Assembly (NCBI RefSeq): GCF_014898055.3
Contig: NW_023601212.1
Coordinates: 56,904,329 to 56,968,328, forward strand
Direction: 5' to 3'
DNA length: 64,000 nucleotides
Source of the DNA: Talpa occidentalis
Taxonomy: Eukaryota; Chordata; Mammalia; Eulipotyphla; Talpidae
Notes under the pieces: generated by a model
Told to the model about the DNA's origin: nothing
Database searches by the model: none
What the model saw: the letters and a program-made list of their open reading frames with translations, nothing else
Made by a program: the position numbers and the translations under genes
Part shown: positions 11,561 to 23,008 of the stretch, piece after piece
Numbering within the stretch: the stretch's first letter is position 1
Layout of the letters: each line of letters begins with the position of its first letter

Positions 11561-12860
11561 TTCGCATAGTCTATGTCTTAATATTTTTAAATATATTTTA
11601 TGTATTTTTGCTTTTTGGTCTCATGTGAGAGGGTAAATCCCATTCCCGTGACTCAATGTCAGTTCAAATAGAAGTATATTTTGGTGTAGTTTGCAAATGT
11701 ACAGGAACGTTTCAAAAATATTCTGAGATATTCTCATTTACTTTTTTTTCACCCACTAATCATACTTTATTCATTTGCATTCATATCCCCTCTTTGATGT
11801 CTATCTTTTCCTGTTAAAATTTGTTGAGAGTAAGATTAAGACATCATGTCCCCTTTACCTTTGTCAATGTGCATTTAGTAAGAACCATAGCATTTTCTTA
11901 CATAAGCAGTTTGGAGTTATGAAAACCAGGAAATTTGATATTAATATAATACTGTCATATTATCCTTTTTAATCAATTGTCCCAATAATGTCTTGTATAG
12001 CAATTGATTATTTTCAGTCCAGGATCAAATCCAGGATCCTGCATTACATTTAGTTGTCACATCTCTTTAGTGTCTAAGTTGGAACAGTTCTTCATTCTAT
12101 CTTTGTGCTTCCTGACCTTGATGTTTTGAAGACTTCAAGCCAGCTGCTGTGTAGACTATTTCTCAATTTTGATTTGTCTGATGTTTTCTCATGATTAGAT
12201 TCATGATATGCATTTTTGGCAAGAATACTACTAAAGTGATAGTGTATTATCCTTGTGAATCTTATTAGGAAGCACACAATGTCAGTTTGGTCCCAAATTG
12301 GCTGTGTTAAGCTTGATGACTTAGATAAAATGATGTTTTCTAAGTTTCTGCACTTAAAAAGTTTTCCCTTTGTAATTAATAAGTGACTTTTGTGGGGTGT
12401 TTAAAAGATATATGAGTATATACAACTGTCATCAAATTTTTGCCTACTGATTTCAGTGTACAATGATGACTTTCTAACTCCAACAATCTTTCTATATTTA
12501 CTAGCTGGATCCATTATGTGGAAAAACTTTCCTTGCTTCCCTATTTATGTGGTTTCTTTTTAAATCATAGTAGATTCATGGATTTAAAGTTTTTTTGGAT
12601 TATAATCTATTTTAATCATTATTTTTATATTTAAATTGTCCCAAATTTGGCCTGTGAAGAAACCATCTAGCTGCTTCTGTGGTTTTTTTTTTTTTTTTTT
12701 GATATGTCTTCATGTTTCTTCAAATACTTTCTTAATTTCTGGCACAATGAAATATCTCAATTACTTTGCTACATTAGATCTGGACTCACCATGTCTCTAA
12801 GAGATTCTTGGTTCACAGGGTATCGGGAGGGATATTGGTATTTCGAAATGAATGGGCACA
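11561..12860 (-). mobile_element. Ancient repeat, probably L1M 3' UTR, antisense
   Basis: The text 'gtcccaataatgtcttgtat', 'ggatcaaatccaggatcctg', 'catttagttgtcacatctct', 'cttcctgaccttgatgtttt', 'tgtctgatgttttctcatga' and 'cctttgtaattaataagtg' appears in the order I remember for an old, abundant mammalian repeat, which I believe is an L1M 3' end. I am fairly sure it is repetitive and less sure of the family. Confidence 0.5.
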
Positions 12861-12937
12861 CTGTGTGCTTGCTGTGCTGTCACTTCTAGGCCTCTAAGTA
12901 GACATAACTTGGAAACAGTTTCTCTTTCTCCCCCTGT

Positions 12938-12941
<4 letters not shown>

Positions 12942-12988
<47 letters not shown>

Positions 12989-13017
12989 TTCTTTCTCTCT
13001 TTCCTTCTTTCTTTCTC
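12942..13017. repeat. (TC)n / (CTTT)n microsatellite
   Basis: A CT-dinucleotide run grading into TTTC units. The overlapping 65- to 89-codon frames with Leu/Ser or Arg/Glu alternation (12797-13103) are products of this repeat. Confidence 0.95.
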
Positions 13018-13549
13018 CACCCACTCTCCTCTCTCTTGACCCTCCATAGCTCTGTATTAAAAACAAAATTAAAATAAAAACATGAGTTCGTTCTTACACT
13101 CAATTCTTACACCCTCAAATTCAACATAACAAGATTATCTTATTCTTCTTTTCCCCCATATGCTTTCCCCAAAGTTTTAATTCCCTTCTCCAACAACGGA
13201 AAATCTAGCTCCTAGGATTCTCAGTGTATTCCTTTGCTGACACTAGAATTATTGGTATACTGGCAAATGTTTAACAAATTGCTTTTTAATGAAACAAAAC
13301 TTTAAAAATCCTAGTTTATAAAACTTGCTTATTTTTCATATTTGATTACTCCCACTATGACCAAACTCAGTCGGCTCACATGATTGCATCACTGAACACA
13401 GAGTTGGGAAGAGATGTGCACAACTGGGATAAGTTAAGACAGCTGCAAAGTACACACCACAGCATGAAATGCACACGGAGTAGTATTGTAACTGCAAGAC
13501 TATGTCTTCTGTGAAAAGCAAATTTATTAACAAGAGCTTATTACTGATT
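13018..13549. other. Unassigned sequence, no gene seen
   Basis: No repeat or gene is recognised. A 65-codon minus frame (13336-13533) has no identifiable domain. Confidence 0.4.
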
Positions 13550-14470
13550 TATAGTTTTAAGAGGTAAAATATACTAAAATATTTGTATATTAAATAAATA
13601 CTTATTTGCACAATGTCAATGAGTTTTGATATGTGACCATCACACATATTAAGATATAAAACATTTGCATCATTCTAAAATGTTCTCTGATGTTTTTTCC
13701 TAGTCTAGTAGGCGTTCAGAGGCATGCACTGTTCTGATTTTTTTTTTCATCGCAGATTAGCTTTCACTCTCCCAGCTCTTCACTGTAAATAAAGTGATAT
13801 GATCTGTTTTTTGTATATGACTGTCTTTTTTCACTTAGCAATATATATGTCAGATTCTTCCTTGTTGATGCACACATTAGTAGTTAATTTATGTTGCTGG
13901 GTATGCCGGGTACTATTCAATTTGTGAATGTACAATAATTTGCTTACCCACTCTCTAGTGATGCGCATTTGTATTATACATAATTACTTGGTTATTGTGA
14001 AAAAATACCATAAATGGGGCCTCCCCGGTGGTGCAGCAGTTGAGTACTGGGTTGCGAAGCTGCCTGCAGCCTCTGCAGCGCCAGTTCGACCCCCGGCCAA
14101 CTGGTGAAGGTCCCACATGGCGCGCAGACCTCTCCTGCCTCCCGCTGCTCCCCTCAGCAGTGTACTTCGTCAGTCTGCCTGCTCTGCTCTCCGCTCTGAC
14201 TCTGGTGAACTCTCTCACCCTCCTGTGCTTCTGACTGTACCCAGTGCTTGTATAAGTAAATAAATAAATCTTTAAAAAAATACCATAATGTTTGTAGAAT
14301 ATTCATTTTTGTAAATATATCTCTTTGGCATATATCTAAAATTGAAATTGCTGACTGACAGGATAGATATGTTTAATTTTACAATAAGTAAATTTTTCTA
14401 AAATGTTTGTATCATTTATGCCAAAAGCAATGTATAAAGATTTTGGTGCATAGTTCAGGACACTCTCTCT
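13550..14470 (-). mobile_element. Ancient L1 3' part, antisense, split by a SINE
   Basis: Degraded antisense L1 ORF2 C-terminal text ('cacttagcaatatatatgtc', 'attcttccttgttgatgcac', and 'gaatattcatttttgtaaat' to 'aaattgaaattgctgactga' after the SINE). All frames are broken. The SINE at 14017-14274 separates two co-linear parts. Confidence 0.55.
14017..14274 (+). mobile_element. tRNA-derived SINE, young subfamily
   Basis: Head GGGGCCTCCCCGGTGGTGCAG, B box 'agttcgaccc', body ending 'ctgactgtacccagtgcttg', tail of AATAAATAAATCTTT. The target duplication is 'aaaaaataccataa' at about 14000-14013 and 14275-14288. Confidence 0.93.
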
Positions 14471-15540
14471 AGGCAATTTTCTCAAACATTCATAGGGCTT
14501 ACCTCATTTGTTTCCCCTCTCTTGGGATTAGTATCATTCAGTTTCAAATACAATGTCTTTAAATCTATTGTTTCATGTATGTTAGATATTAGCATTGATC
14601 TGGCCATTTATTCTATCTTGGTTGAAAAGAGGGATCCATATGTATTTTTAAAAAATGAATGAGGAGGGCCTCCCCGGTGGCACAGTGGTTGAGCACTGGG
14701 TTGCGAAGCTGTCTGCAGCCTCTGCAGCACCAGTTCGATCCCAGGCTGCTCCCTGGACACTCGAGGAGGGTCCCACATGGCCCACAGACCTCTCCTGCCG
14801 CCCGATGCTCCCCTCAGCAGTGTACTTCAGTCCTTCTGCCTGCTCTGCTCCCCACTCTGGCTCTGGTGAATTCTCTCACCCTCCCGTGCTTCTGACTGTA
14901 CCCAGTGCTTGTATAAATAAATAAATAAATCTAAAAAAAAAATGAATGAGGAGGAAAATTGTGGAGTAAGGAAGTGTAAAAGTTCATCCTTGCCCCCTCC
15001 CCCAAAATGAAAATATGTCAAAATGTCTGAATAAACACTTTAGTATATCTGGATACTAACCAAAAATTTGTAGCAACCAGGAAATAATGAAGAAAACTTT
15101 AGATTAAGCTCAGTCAGCAGTTTCTGTGGCATTTTGTCCAACCACTCTTATCTTTACTCTTCAACTCTGTGGTAGTTCTGAAAATAACAGTTTGTATTCT
15201 GGTACTGGTACCAGAGAGAGGATAATGTAAACTCCATTAGCAAAAAATTTGTAATGATTTTGAAATAACTCTTGCCATCCTGATTGACTAGTTCAAAATG
15301 TTTATCTCTGGTTGGATTATTTTCTTGTTGCTGTTCTTGTCGAGTTTATGGGTTATTTATCTATTTTGAAAGTTGACCCCTTGTTGGATGTATAAGGTGC
15401 AATGTGTGGTTTACATATTGTTTTTTGTGGTTGTTTCTTTCATGGTCCAAAAACTTTAGTTTGATATAGTCCTATATGTTTACTTTTGCTTTTGTTTCTA
15501 TTGAAAAGGCTTTTCTGTATCTTGTCTGACACACAACTAC
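14471..15540 (-). mobile_element. Ancient L1 ORF2 part, antisense
   Basis: Antisense L1 is clearest at 15340-15530: 'gagtttatgggttatttatc', 'accccttgttggatgtataa', 'ctttagtttgatatagtcc', 'tacttttgcttttgtttct'. The stretch 14470-15290 is less certain. A young SINE sits at 14667-14936. Confidence 0.6.
14667..14936 (+). mobile_element. tRNA-derived SINE, young subfamily
   Basis: Near-consensus full-length copy ('gggttgcgaagctg', 'gtacttcagtccttctgcc', 'gactgtacccagtgcttgta'). A perfect 17- to 18-bp target duplication, 'aaaaaatgaatgaggagg', flanks it at 14650-14667 and about 14937-14954. Plus frames of 78 and 89 codons inside it are SINE translations. Confidence 0.95.
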
Positions 15541-15759
15541 CCCAAATCTATAGCAGCTTCCCAAGGACATTTGCCAAAAACTTTTATAGGCAGTGGTGTT
15601 AGTTATTTCTGTCTAATGCATAACAGCGAAGGCAAACTATAGATAATAAAAACTTCTGGGAGCAAAGACTGGGGAATGAGATGTTTGGGACAATAAAGAT
15701 CTGAAACATTCTGTCATATTTTTGGAGCTGTGTATATACTCACAGAAGACTTGAGAATG
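15541..15759. other. Unassigned sequence between opposed L1 fragments
   Basis: Nothing recognisable. It could hold eroded ends of either flanking L1. Confidence 0.35.
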
Positions 15760-16273
15760 TCTTAGCTGCTCAATTCTTTTAGAACTTTTGGCTCCATATG
15801 AGCAGGAAGCAAAATTTAAAGCAGAGATGTAAACTATGTGACTGAGCGTAGAAGGCTTGCAGTAAAATACCCATAAGATTCCTTTTCCAAAGCTAGGAGG
15901 TTCTTTTTAAGGTCCACACGTTTGAAGAAATCTCTGCTGATCACTATCTGGCTACTCAGTTTAATGCAATTGAAACTTCAGTAGCTATACATGGTAAAGA
16001 ATATAGACTTTACAAAATTAGTTCAGAAGAGTGACTAAAAAAGCATCTAACGACAGCTTAAGGAACAGCAATATTAATCCTATCGAGTGGGGAGAATCAT
16101 ATTTCCGGATTTGTTAAATCATATTAAAAATGTCAATATTTAATAATTAAGACACAAAGAAGCTAGAAAGTCTAAACCACACAAAGAAAATGAAAATCAA
16201 TCATTATAAACTATATTTGAGAAAGCACAGACATTGAAATTACTAGACAAAGACTTTTAAACCACCTGTTTTA

Positions 16274-16450
16274 TTTATTTTTAAAGATTTATTTATTTAT
16301 ACATACAATAACTGGGGTACAAGCCAGATGTGTGGGAGGGTGAGAGGATTCACCAGAGACAGAGTGGGGAACCGAACAGGCAGACTGACTGAAATACGCT
16401 GCTAAGGGGAGCAGCGCTGAGCTCAACTGCCTGTGCCACCAGAAAGGCCC
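16274..16450 (-). mobile_element. tRNA-derived SINE, older subfamily, internal deletion, antisense
   Basis: The tail and body are present, but sequence jumps from 'ggggagcagcg' directly to the A-box end of the head ('ctgagctcaactgcctgtgc'), so roughly 90 bp including the B box is missing. The target duplication is clear: 'taaaccacctgtttta' at 16258-16273 and 'taaaccagctgtttta' at 16451-16466. Confidence 0.9.
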
Positions 16451-17293
16451 TAAACCAGCTGTTTTAAATATATTCAAAAAACTAAGCAATATGAAAAGAA
16501 TTAAAGAAATGCAAGTGAATAATATCTCAAATAAAGTATATCAGTAAGAGATAAGCATTTCAAAAAGGAACCAAATAGAAAGTCTGGCATTAAAAAAATA
16601 CAATAGCTGCAATGAAAACTTCACAAGAAGGGACTCAATAGTAGATTTTATCAACTAAGGGTTTTTCTGGTAAAATTACCCATGAAAAATTGAGAAATTA
16701 AGATATAGTAGATAAACAAAAACTGAGTGAGTTTATTATTAGCATGCAGCAATTCAATGCACACAAAGACAAAGACTAGTAGTAATGATAACTACATATG
16801 GAATTATAAAAGTTGTATTAATGTGCTTTTGTTTGTACCTCCTTTTTTATTTAAAAGATAGCTATATAAAACAATAGCTATAAATCTATATTGATAGGTT
16901 CACAGTGTTATGAAGATAATGTGTGACAGTAGCATAAGGGGGATCAGAACTATATAGAAGGAAAGATTTGTATACTATTATAAGTATTACATTATGAGTT
17001 AGTATTATGATAAATAAATTATTGTAATTTAAGATTGTTGTAAATTAGGTGCTGACTATAATATAATCCGTATGGTATCCATTAAAAAAAAAACCCTCAA
17101 AAATAAGAGAGAATTAGAAAATTTAAGGAACAATACTGAAAGTGATTCAAGCCCTTCCTAATCAATAATTTTGTTAAATGTAAATGAATAGTTAAGTCGA
17201 ATGAATTAAAAAATCATGATTAACTATATATTATTTGCAAGAAATTCCCTTTAGATTCAACATATAAATGATTGAAAATAAAAATATGGAAGG

Positions 17294-17529
17294 AAAAATA
17301 CTGGATGGTCTCACTCATAGCAGGAATCTAGAAAACTTGAATAAGGGACCAGGAAAATGAATAACTGTAAGAAAGTGAAAATCAAAATCAACAAAAACTA
17401 TGAACCAGAGACACTTTTTGGGGGGTGGGGGGCAGGAGGGGAGAGACTGGGGTCAGAATGGGGGGGTTGAAATTGTATGGGGAATATAAAAATAAAATTT
17501 ATTATTAATTAAAAAAAATAAAAAATTAA
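17294..17529 (+). mobile_element. Young L1 3' end, 5' truncated, sense
   Basis: Starts 'ggtctcactcatagcaggaa' after a few A-rich bases, carries 'tatgaaccagagacactttt', a G-rich run near 17420-17465, then 'gtatggggaatataaaaata' and an A-rich tail. The target duplication 'aaaaatatggaagga' lies at 17279-17293 and about 17530-17544. It matches the young L1s at 29475, 39041 and 40001. Confidence 0.9.
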
Positions 17530-17864
17530 AAAAATATGGAAGGAGATATTCATACAAATAGTATACAAAAGGGAGCAAGTGTGATTATATAAACATACAA
17601 AGTAGAGTTTCAGGCAAAAAATTTTGAATGGCAAAGAATGACATCATATAAAGATAAAGGATTAATTAATCAAAAAAGTAACAATTATAAACATATATGC
17701 ACCTAAAAACAGTACTACAAAATACATGAAACCTTAACTAGCTGAACTGAGTAGAGAAGTAGTTCAACAGTAATAGTTGGAGGCTTTAATATCCTATGTT
17801 TCAATATGGATAAAATAATTTCAAAATTATCAGCAAGACGATAGTGAGAAAATTGAATTACACT

Positions 17865-18650
17865 GTCTTTTTTATTTTATTTATTTTTTAAACAATATTT
17901 GCTTCCCCCCACCTAAGGTTGAGTCCCCATAGAATTTCCTTCCCCATGCGCCATCACCACAGTCCCCTGTGCTCCTCCCTCCCTTTCTCTCCGTCTTCCT
18001 CCCCTGCATTATATCTCTGATTTATAATTGTCTGTTTTTGCTTTGTTGTGTTTTGTACTGTTATTTTTTTACACTGATGTCTTATTTGGTTCCCCTATAT
18101 TCCTGTTATAAGTGAAACCATCTGATACTTTTCTTTTTCCTTCTGGCTTATTTCACTGAGCATAATTCCTTCTAGCTCCATCCACATTGCTGTGAATGGC
18201 ATGAGTTTATCTTTTTGGATTGCTGAGTAATATTCCATTGTGTATATATACCACATCTTCTTGATCCAGTCATCTGTTTTTGGGCATTTGGGTTGTTTCC
18301 AGGTTTTACCTATTGTAAACAGTGCTGCAGTAAACATAGGTGTGCGGGTGTTCTTTTGAATCAATGTTTTTGTGTCCTTTTGGTAGATCCCTAGGAGTGG
18401 AATTGCTGGGTCATATGGTAGCTCCATTTTTAGTGGACTGAGGAACCTCCAGACAGCTTTCCATAGTGGCTGGACCAGTTTTCACTCCCACCAGCAATGT
18501 AGGAGAGTTCCTTTTTCACCACATCCTCGCCAACATTTGTTGTTGCTTGTTTTTTTTTGATACGTGCCATTCTTACTGGTGTAAGGTGGTATCTCAGTGT
18601 GGTTTTGATTTGCATTTCCCATTGTTAGCAGACATGTATAGGACATTTCA
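17865..18650 (-). mobile_element. L1 ORF2 C-terminus and 3' UTR, antisense, intermediate-young
   Basis: On the minus strand, 18427 to 18095 is an unbroken 110-codon frame of the L1 ORF2 C-terminus, including [17 protein letters not shown] and DDWIKKMWYIYTMEYYSA. The upstream frames (18430-18730) continue the protein with a shift. The 3' UTR ('cccctgtgctcctccctcc' on plus) differs from the young copies at 29475 and 39041, marking a slightly older subfamily. The long surviving frame means modest divergence, but the copy is 5' truncated and inactive. It is inserted in the ancient sense L1. Confidence 0.88.
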
Positions 18651-18983
18651 TTCATAAAAATCAAAATTCTCATCTTCTCACTTGAGAATTGGTACTTTTT
18701 ATATACCCAAGAGAAGTGAAATATATTCACAAAAAAACTTGCATATGAGTGCTCATAACAGTATTATTCACAATGGGATCACCCAAACATACATCAGTAA
18801 ATTAATGGCTAAACAAATAGTAATAATTGTATAATGGAATGTTACTTGTCCATAAAAAGGAATGAAATACTAATATATGGTACAACATGAACAAATCTTG
18901 AGAAAATTATACTAGGCTAAAGGATCCAGACAGAAAAGTCTACATATTATATGATTCCAGTTATATAAAATGTCCTTAGTTGG

Positions 18984-19272
18984 GGGCCTCCCTGGTGGTG
19001 CAGGGGTGAAGACTCAACCTATGAGGCTATCTGCAGCCACTGCAGCACGAGTTCAATCCCCGGCAAGCCAGGGAGCTACCCACATGACATAGCATATCTC
19101 TCCTGACTCGCCCGCTGCTCCCCTCAGCAGTGTATTTCAGTCACTCTGCCTGTTCTGTTCCCCACTCTGTCTCTGGTGAATCCTCTCACCCCCCACACCT
19201 CTGGCCTGTACCCCAGTTCTTGTATGCATAAATAAATGAATCTTAAAAAAAATATATATGTATCAAAAAAAA
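18984..19272 (+). mobile_element. tRNA-derived SINE, older subfamily
   Basis: Head 'gcctccctggtggtgcaggg', B box 'agttcaatccc', tail 'ttcttgtatgcataaataaa', followed by a longer mixed A/T tail. The 19-bp target duplication 'ataaaatgtccttagttgg' is perfect at 18965-18983 and 19273-19291. Confidence 0.93.
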
Positions 19273-19520
19273 ATAAAATGTCCTTAGTTGGAAAATCCAG
19301 AGACAGAAAGTAGATTAGGGGTTGCCACAGTCTAGGGTAAGGGTGAAATAAGGATAGCTACTCCTAGATTAAAGGTTTTTTGGGGAGATGATTAAAATAT
19401 TCTGTAAATATTCAGCAAACTCACTGAAGTTTGCCCTCTGAAATGGCTAAATGGTGAATATTATGTTTAATGAATTTTTGCCTCAATATAAAATTAAATT
19501 AAGCAAAGAAAAAATTTAAT

Positions 19521-20525
19521 ATTTACGTTTTTCATAGTTGTCATTTCTTGTGTAGCTCTGTTTCCTCTACTGTTATTCCTCTTTATTCTGAGGGATTTCC
19601 TTTATAATTTTCTTTATTCCAGTTCTATTGGGGTTGAATTATCTTAGAATTTTTTTCTGTTCCCTCTGATGATTTTAAGATTTAGTCTTCATCTTTGATC
19701 TTCATTGATATATTTATGATATACCTAGATGATATTTTCTTTGTGTTTAACTTTAGTAGGATTTGTGGAGATTCTTGATTTTGTCACTTAATATTTTCCT
19801 TTAAGCTTGGGAAATTTTCAGTGACTGTTTTTCAAGTATATTTTCTTCCCATTTTTTATTTCTTACCCTTCTGAGACTACAGTGACAGGATGTCATGCAG
19901 ATTGATATTTTCCAAAATTTTATTTAGTTTCTGCTTATTGATACCAAATTTTCTTTCTGTTCTTCCTCCTAGATTAATCATATTGATATATGTTCAAATA
20001 AACTGTTTTCCTTGTTTCTCAATATACTGGTAAGAATTTTCATTAAAAAAATTCAGTGTTGTACATTTTAATTCTGGTAGTTTTTATTTTTCAGTTTATT
20101 TGGTTCCGAAGAGAAATATTTTAATTATATTTATTTTTTGTTACTTTTATTTTAATCTTTTTATGATTTTTATTTTTTGTTCATATAATAATTGATAATA
20201 ATCACAGTTTATTTTAAGTTCTGAACATATTTAAAAGATTTAATGAAAGTCCTTATTGACTATTTCTACCATTTATTTCTTTGGATATTAGTTTCATTTG
20301 AATGTCTCCTTTTTTCTCTGCTTTTAAAAGTCAGACTTCCTGATTAGAGATTAATTGATTTTAAGGTTAAAATCAGTTAATACTCATCTGTTCCAAAGCA
20401 ACAACTACAACAAAAAGCACATTAGGAGCATAATTTACTACAAGAAGCATAAAAATTTGTTCATTTGTTGAGAAGAACGATTAATTTTTAATGGGCATCT
20501 ATCGGAAATGTCTATTATTGTACTG
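19521..20525 (-). mobile_element. Ancient L1-derived sequence, antisense
   Basis: T-rich plus strand with antisense L1M/HAL1-like landmarks ('tgatatacctagatgatatt', 'tttgtggagattcttgattt', 'cttctgagactacagtgaca', 'aattttatttagtttctgct'). No frame is open. Boundaries are approximate. Confidence 0.55.
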
Positions 20526-21095
20526 TTTTAATTGAGGAAAGTTTGATTTACTATTTTCATTTTTATTAAGGTAAAAGAGGTGTACAACACTGTATATGAT
20601 TCAGAAGTATAGACTCATACATGCTTTCTGTACTTCTGAATCATACACAGTGTTATACACCAATTTTACCTTAATAAAAATGAAAATAGTAAATCAAACT
20701 TTCCTCAGTTTACACCAAATCCAAGGCTCCAGTAATCCTCTACCATAGTCCACTGGGCCTTCTCCACACCCTATTCTCTCCCCGTTCCCCTGCCCTTCCT
20801 CTCTCTCATTCTTTGATAAGACTGCTACGATTTGTTACTGGTTTAGTTCTGTCTGATCCTTTCTTTTGTTTCTCTATATTCCACATATAAATAAAACATT
20901 GCGGTATTTTGACTTATTTCACTTAAGATTATCCCCTCCAGTTCTATTCATGTTGTCACAAGTGGCAAAGTTTTGTTTTTTTGTTTTTTTTGTTTTTTTA
21001 ACTAGCTGAGCAGTAGTCCATTGTGTGTACATACTATCTCTTCCTAATCCATTCATCTGTCCTCAGGCATGTAGGTTGTTTCCATAACTTGGCTG
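20526..21095 (-). mobile_element. L1 3' end, intermediate age, antisense, with inverted duplication
   Basis: Antisense L1 3' UTR and ORF2 end: 'tattaaggtaaaagaggtgt' at the 3' terminus, 'taccatagtccactgggcc', 'ctatattccacatataaata', 'ttatttcacttaagattatc', 'gtagtccattgtgtgtacat', 'ccattcatctgtcctcaggc'. The terminal 80 bp is duplicated in inverted orientation (see 20530-20710), interrupting the 3' UTR after 'agactcatacatg'. Confidence 0.8.
20530..20710. repeat. Long inverted repeat: 80-bp arms, 21-bp spacer
   Basis: Left arm 20530-20609 and right arm 20631-20710 are reverse complements with about 5 mismatches in 80 positions. The arms include the L1 3' terminus ('attaaggtaaaa' against 'ttttaccttaat') and about 20 bp of adjoining 'gtttgatttactattttcat' sequence. 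A transcript of either strand would fold into a long stem-loop. Confidence 0.95.
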
Positions 21096-21620
21096 ATTGA
21101 TTTTGAGCATAATTTTTCAGTTTCTTTGTAGTTCTAATTTTTTTTCTTCAAAACTGGACACTGAGTGTGTGACATATTTTAGAGACTTTGAATTCTGCTG
21201 TTTATTTTTTGTTGAGCATGATATTTGTTTTAGCCAGAATTTAATTGGACTCAATTTACACTCCAGACAGAGTCTTCCCTGTGGTAATTAGCAGCTGAAA
21301 TATCCTCTCAGACATTTCAAGTTCTGTTTTCATCAAGCCCCTGACTATGCATTTCAGTGATCAGCTAAAATATTGGGCAGAATTTATATTCAGATAGAGA
21401 GGCTTACTACCTTCTGTAGTCCCCCTGCCAACAACCCTCTAGCTGTTTTGCTAGCCAGTTTCTTCCTCATGTCCATAAGAGTAGAATTTGCACTATCCAT
21501 ATATAAACCTAACCTAGTGAACTTTGCTCTGATATGCATTAAAAAAAAAAAGGCACTCTCTGGTACCTTCAAATAGATTTTTTTTAATATTTTGGTCTAG
21601 ATTTTATAATTGTTATTTGT
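21096..21620 (-). mobile_element. Ancient L1-derived sequence, antisense (continuation)
   Basis: Antisense text 'caaaactggacactgagtgt', 'agactttgaattctgctgtt', 'aatttacactccagacagag' and 'gtaattagcagctgaaatat' resembles the old L1 that continues from 19521-20525. This suggests the 20526-21095 L1 inserted into it. Open frames of 60-67 codons at 21373-21576 are not genes. Confidence 0.5.
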
Positions 21621-22951
21621 GGATAATCTGACAGTAGTAGTGTTAGGGGGAAAAGGATGTCCATAACAGTAGAAGTGGAATGGCCTGAAAATTGTTGACA
21701 GTAGGTAGATAACCATATAAAGAAGGAACACTTAAAATGCTATAAACTGTGAAAATGTGTATTATAAAAACCATCTCCAGAGGATCACACATTGATGAAA
21801 GGACATCTGTATGTCTCAGCCTTGCTTCTAGATGGGAAAAAATGTCTTTCCTGACTTATTTTAGGTCTAGGTTTGTGAATCAGAGGATAGGGTAGTATTT
21901 TGAATTAACATTAGGTTCTCGATCTAAGAGATGCAAAATTAAGAAATTAACATTAAGTTCAATTGAACTTAATATCACCATGATGGTGATAGTCTGGATA
22001 TGATGACAGAATCAAATATAAAACTATTCTTGAGGTATCAGCCCTCAAACTTGGTTGTAATGTATTTCCACAAATAAAAGCCTACTAAAGATTGAATAAC
22101 AATTTAAATTATGTAACACAGGGAATTCAGCCACCAGCAGATCTGACAAATATCAGGGAATTGTTAAGAATCTCAGATTATTTAACAGCCTGAGAGGTAT
22201 ATCCAAAATGATTAAATTAAAGAAAAAAGAAACAAAAACATAAGAGCACGATGATGTAAAAAAAAAATAAAAACTAAGGACTTCTGAGAAGCAATTAGTT
22301 AAAACTTACAAATAGAAATAGTTACATAAGGTAAAACTTAACAATTCAGTTAAATAAGCATATCCTGCCCAGATGAAGAGATAATTAGTGAAATGCAAAA
22401 AAAGCTTCTCAGTGGGATAAAAAAATTTAAATATGAAAGAGGTCAAGATATTTAGAGAAGAGAATATTCTGTTAAAAAAGTGTACACGCAACACTCCTGA
22501 AAGGTGGTAAAATTACAGTAAGTAAATTTTAAAAGTGATAATCCTAAAATAACAAATTTGGGGAGGAGATGATTGGTGAAGTAAGGTAGCAACAAAAATT
22601 GGAAGAACAAAAAAAATGAGTGAGTATTAACTAATTTGGCATACAGGAGAAAGACAATGTATAAATAATGCAATTGGAGTAAGTCATAAATAAGAAAAAC
22701 TGTTGACACCACAGAATCTCAGGAAGCATTTGGAACTAGAGAGAACTCTTACTGAAGGTTGAGTGTGATGCAGGATTGAAACCAGGAAGAGATTGTAAGA
22801 TAGCTATCTGGACTCAGTACAAGCTGAGGCTGGGTGTGAATGCTCTAAAAAAACACCTGGCTATTAAGTGCAAGTTTCATTATGATGAGGTTCCCACATC
22901 AACCGCCAAAGCACTCAATATTGATGATAAGTGTTTTCGCCTTTTCTTTTT
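21621..22951. other. Unassigned A-rich sequence
   Basis: No gene. The A-rich stretch 22060-22720 ('cagattatttaacagcctga', 'ccaaaatgattaaattaaag') has the feel of a sense ancient L1/HAL1 relic, but I could not anchor it. Minus frames of 62 and 86 codons (22306-22712) are hydrophobic by composition only. Confidence 0.4.
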
Positions 22952-23008
22952 CCTTGATGAGCATATCTTTCCTTGATGAGCATATCTTTCCTTGATGAGC
23001 ATATCTTC
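22952..23008. repeat. 19-bp tandem repeat, three copies
   Basis: The unit 'ccttgatgagcatatcttt' occurs three times in a row with a single terminal change. The near-perfect identity implies a recent expansion. Confidence 0.95.

Larger units (their letters stand above)
15760..19520 (+). mobile_element. Ancient L1 (L1M/HAL1-like), sense, heavily interrupted
   Basis: A long sense-strand L1 relic. Its 5'/ORF1-proximal text lies at 16190-16670 ('actagacaaagacttttaa', 'aaaggaaccaaatagaaagt', 'aatgaaaacttcacaagaag'). ORF2 endonuclease-region text lies at 17640-17850 ('gataaaggattaattaatca', 'tataaacatatatgcaccta', 'ggaggctttaatatcct'). The 3' end lies at 18700-19520 ('tgctcataacagtattattc', 'gtacaacatgaacaaatctt', 'ggggttgccacagtctaggg'). 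No intact frame survives. Later insertions break it: SINEs at 16274 and 18984, a young L1 at 17294, and an antisense L1 at about 17865. Confidence 0.75.

Noticed and set aside
12797..13103. Arg/Glu-rich and Ser/Leu-rich frames on both strands
   Set aside because: They are translations of the TC microsatellite. The same applies to 44672-45044.
18095..18730. Intact-looking minus-strand frames with ORF2 similarity
   Set aside because: These are the C-terminal end of a 5'-truncated L1 ORF2. No reverse-transcriptase domain, ORF1 or promoter is present, so it is not an active element or host gene.
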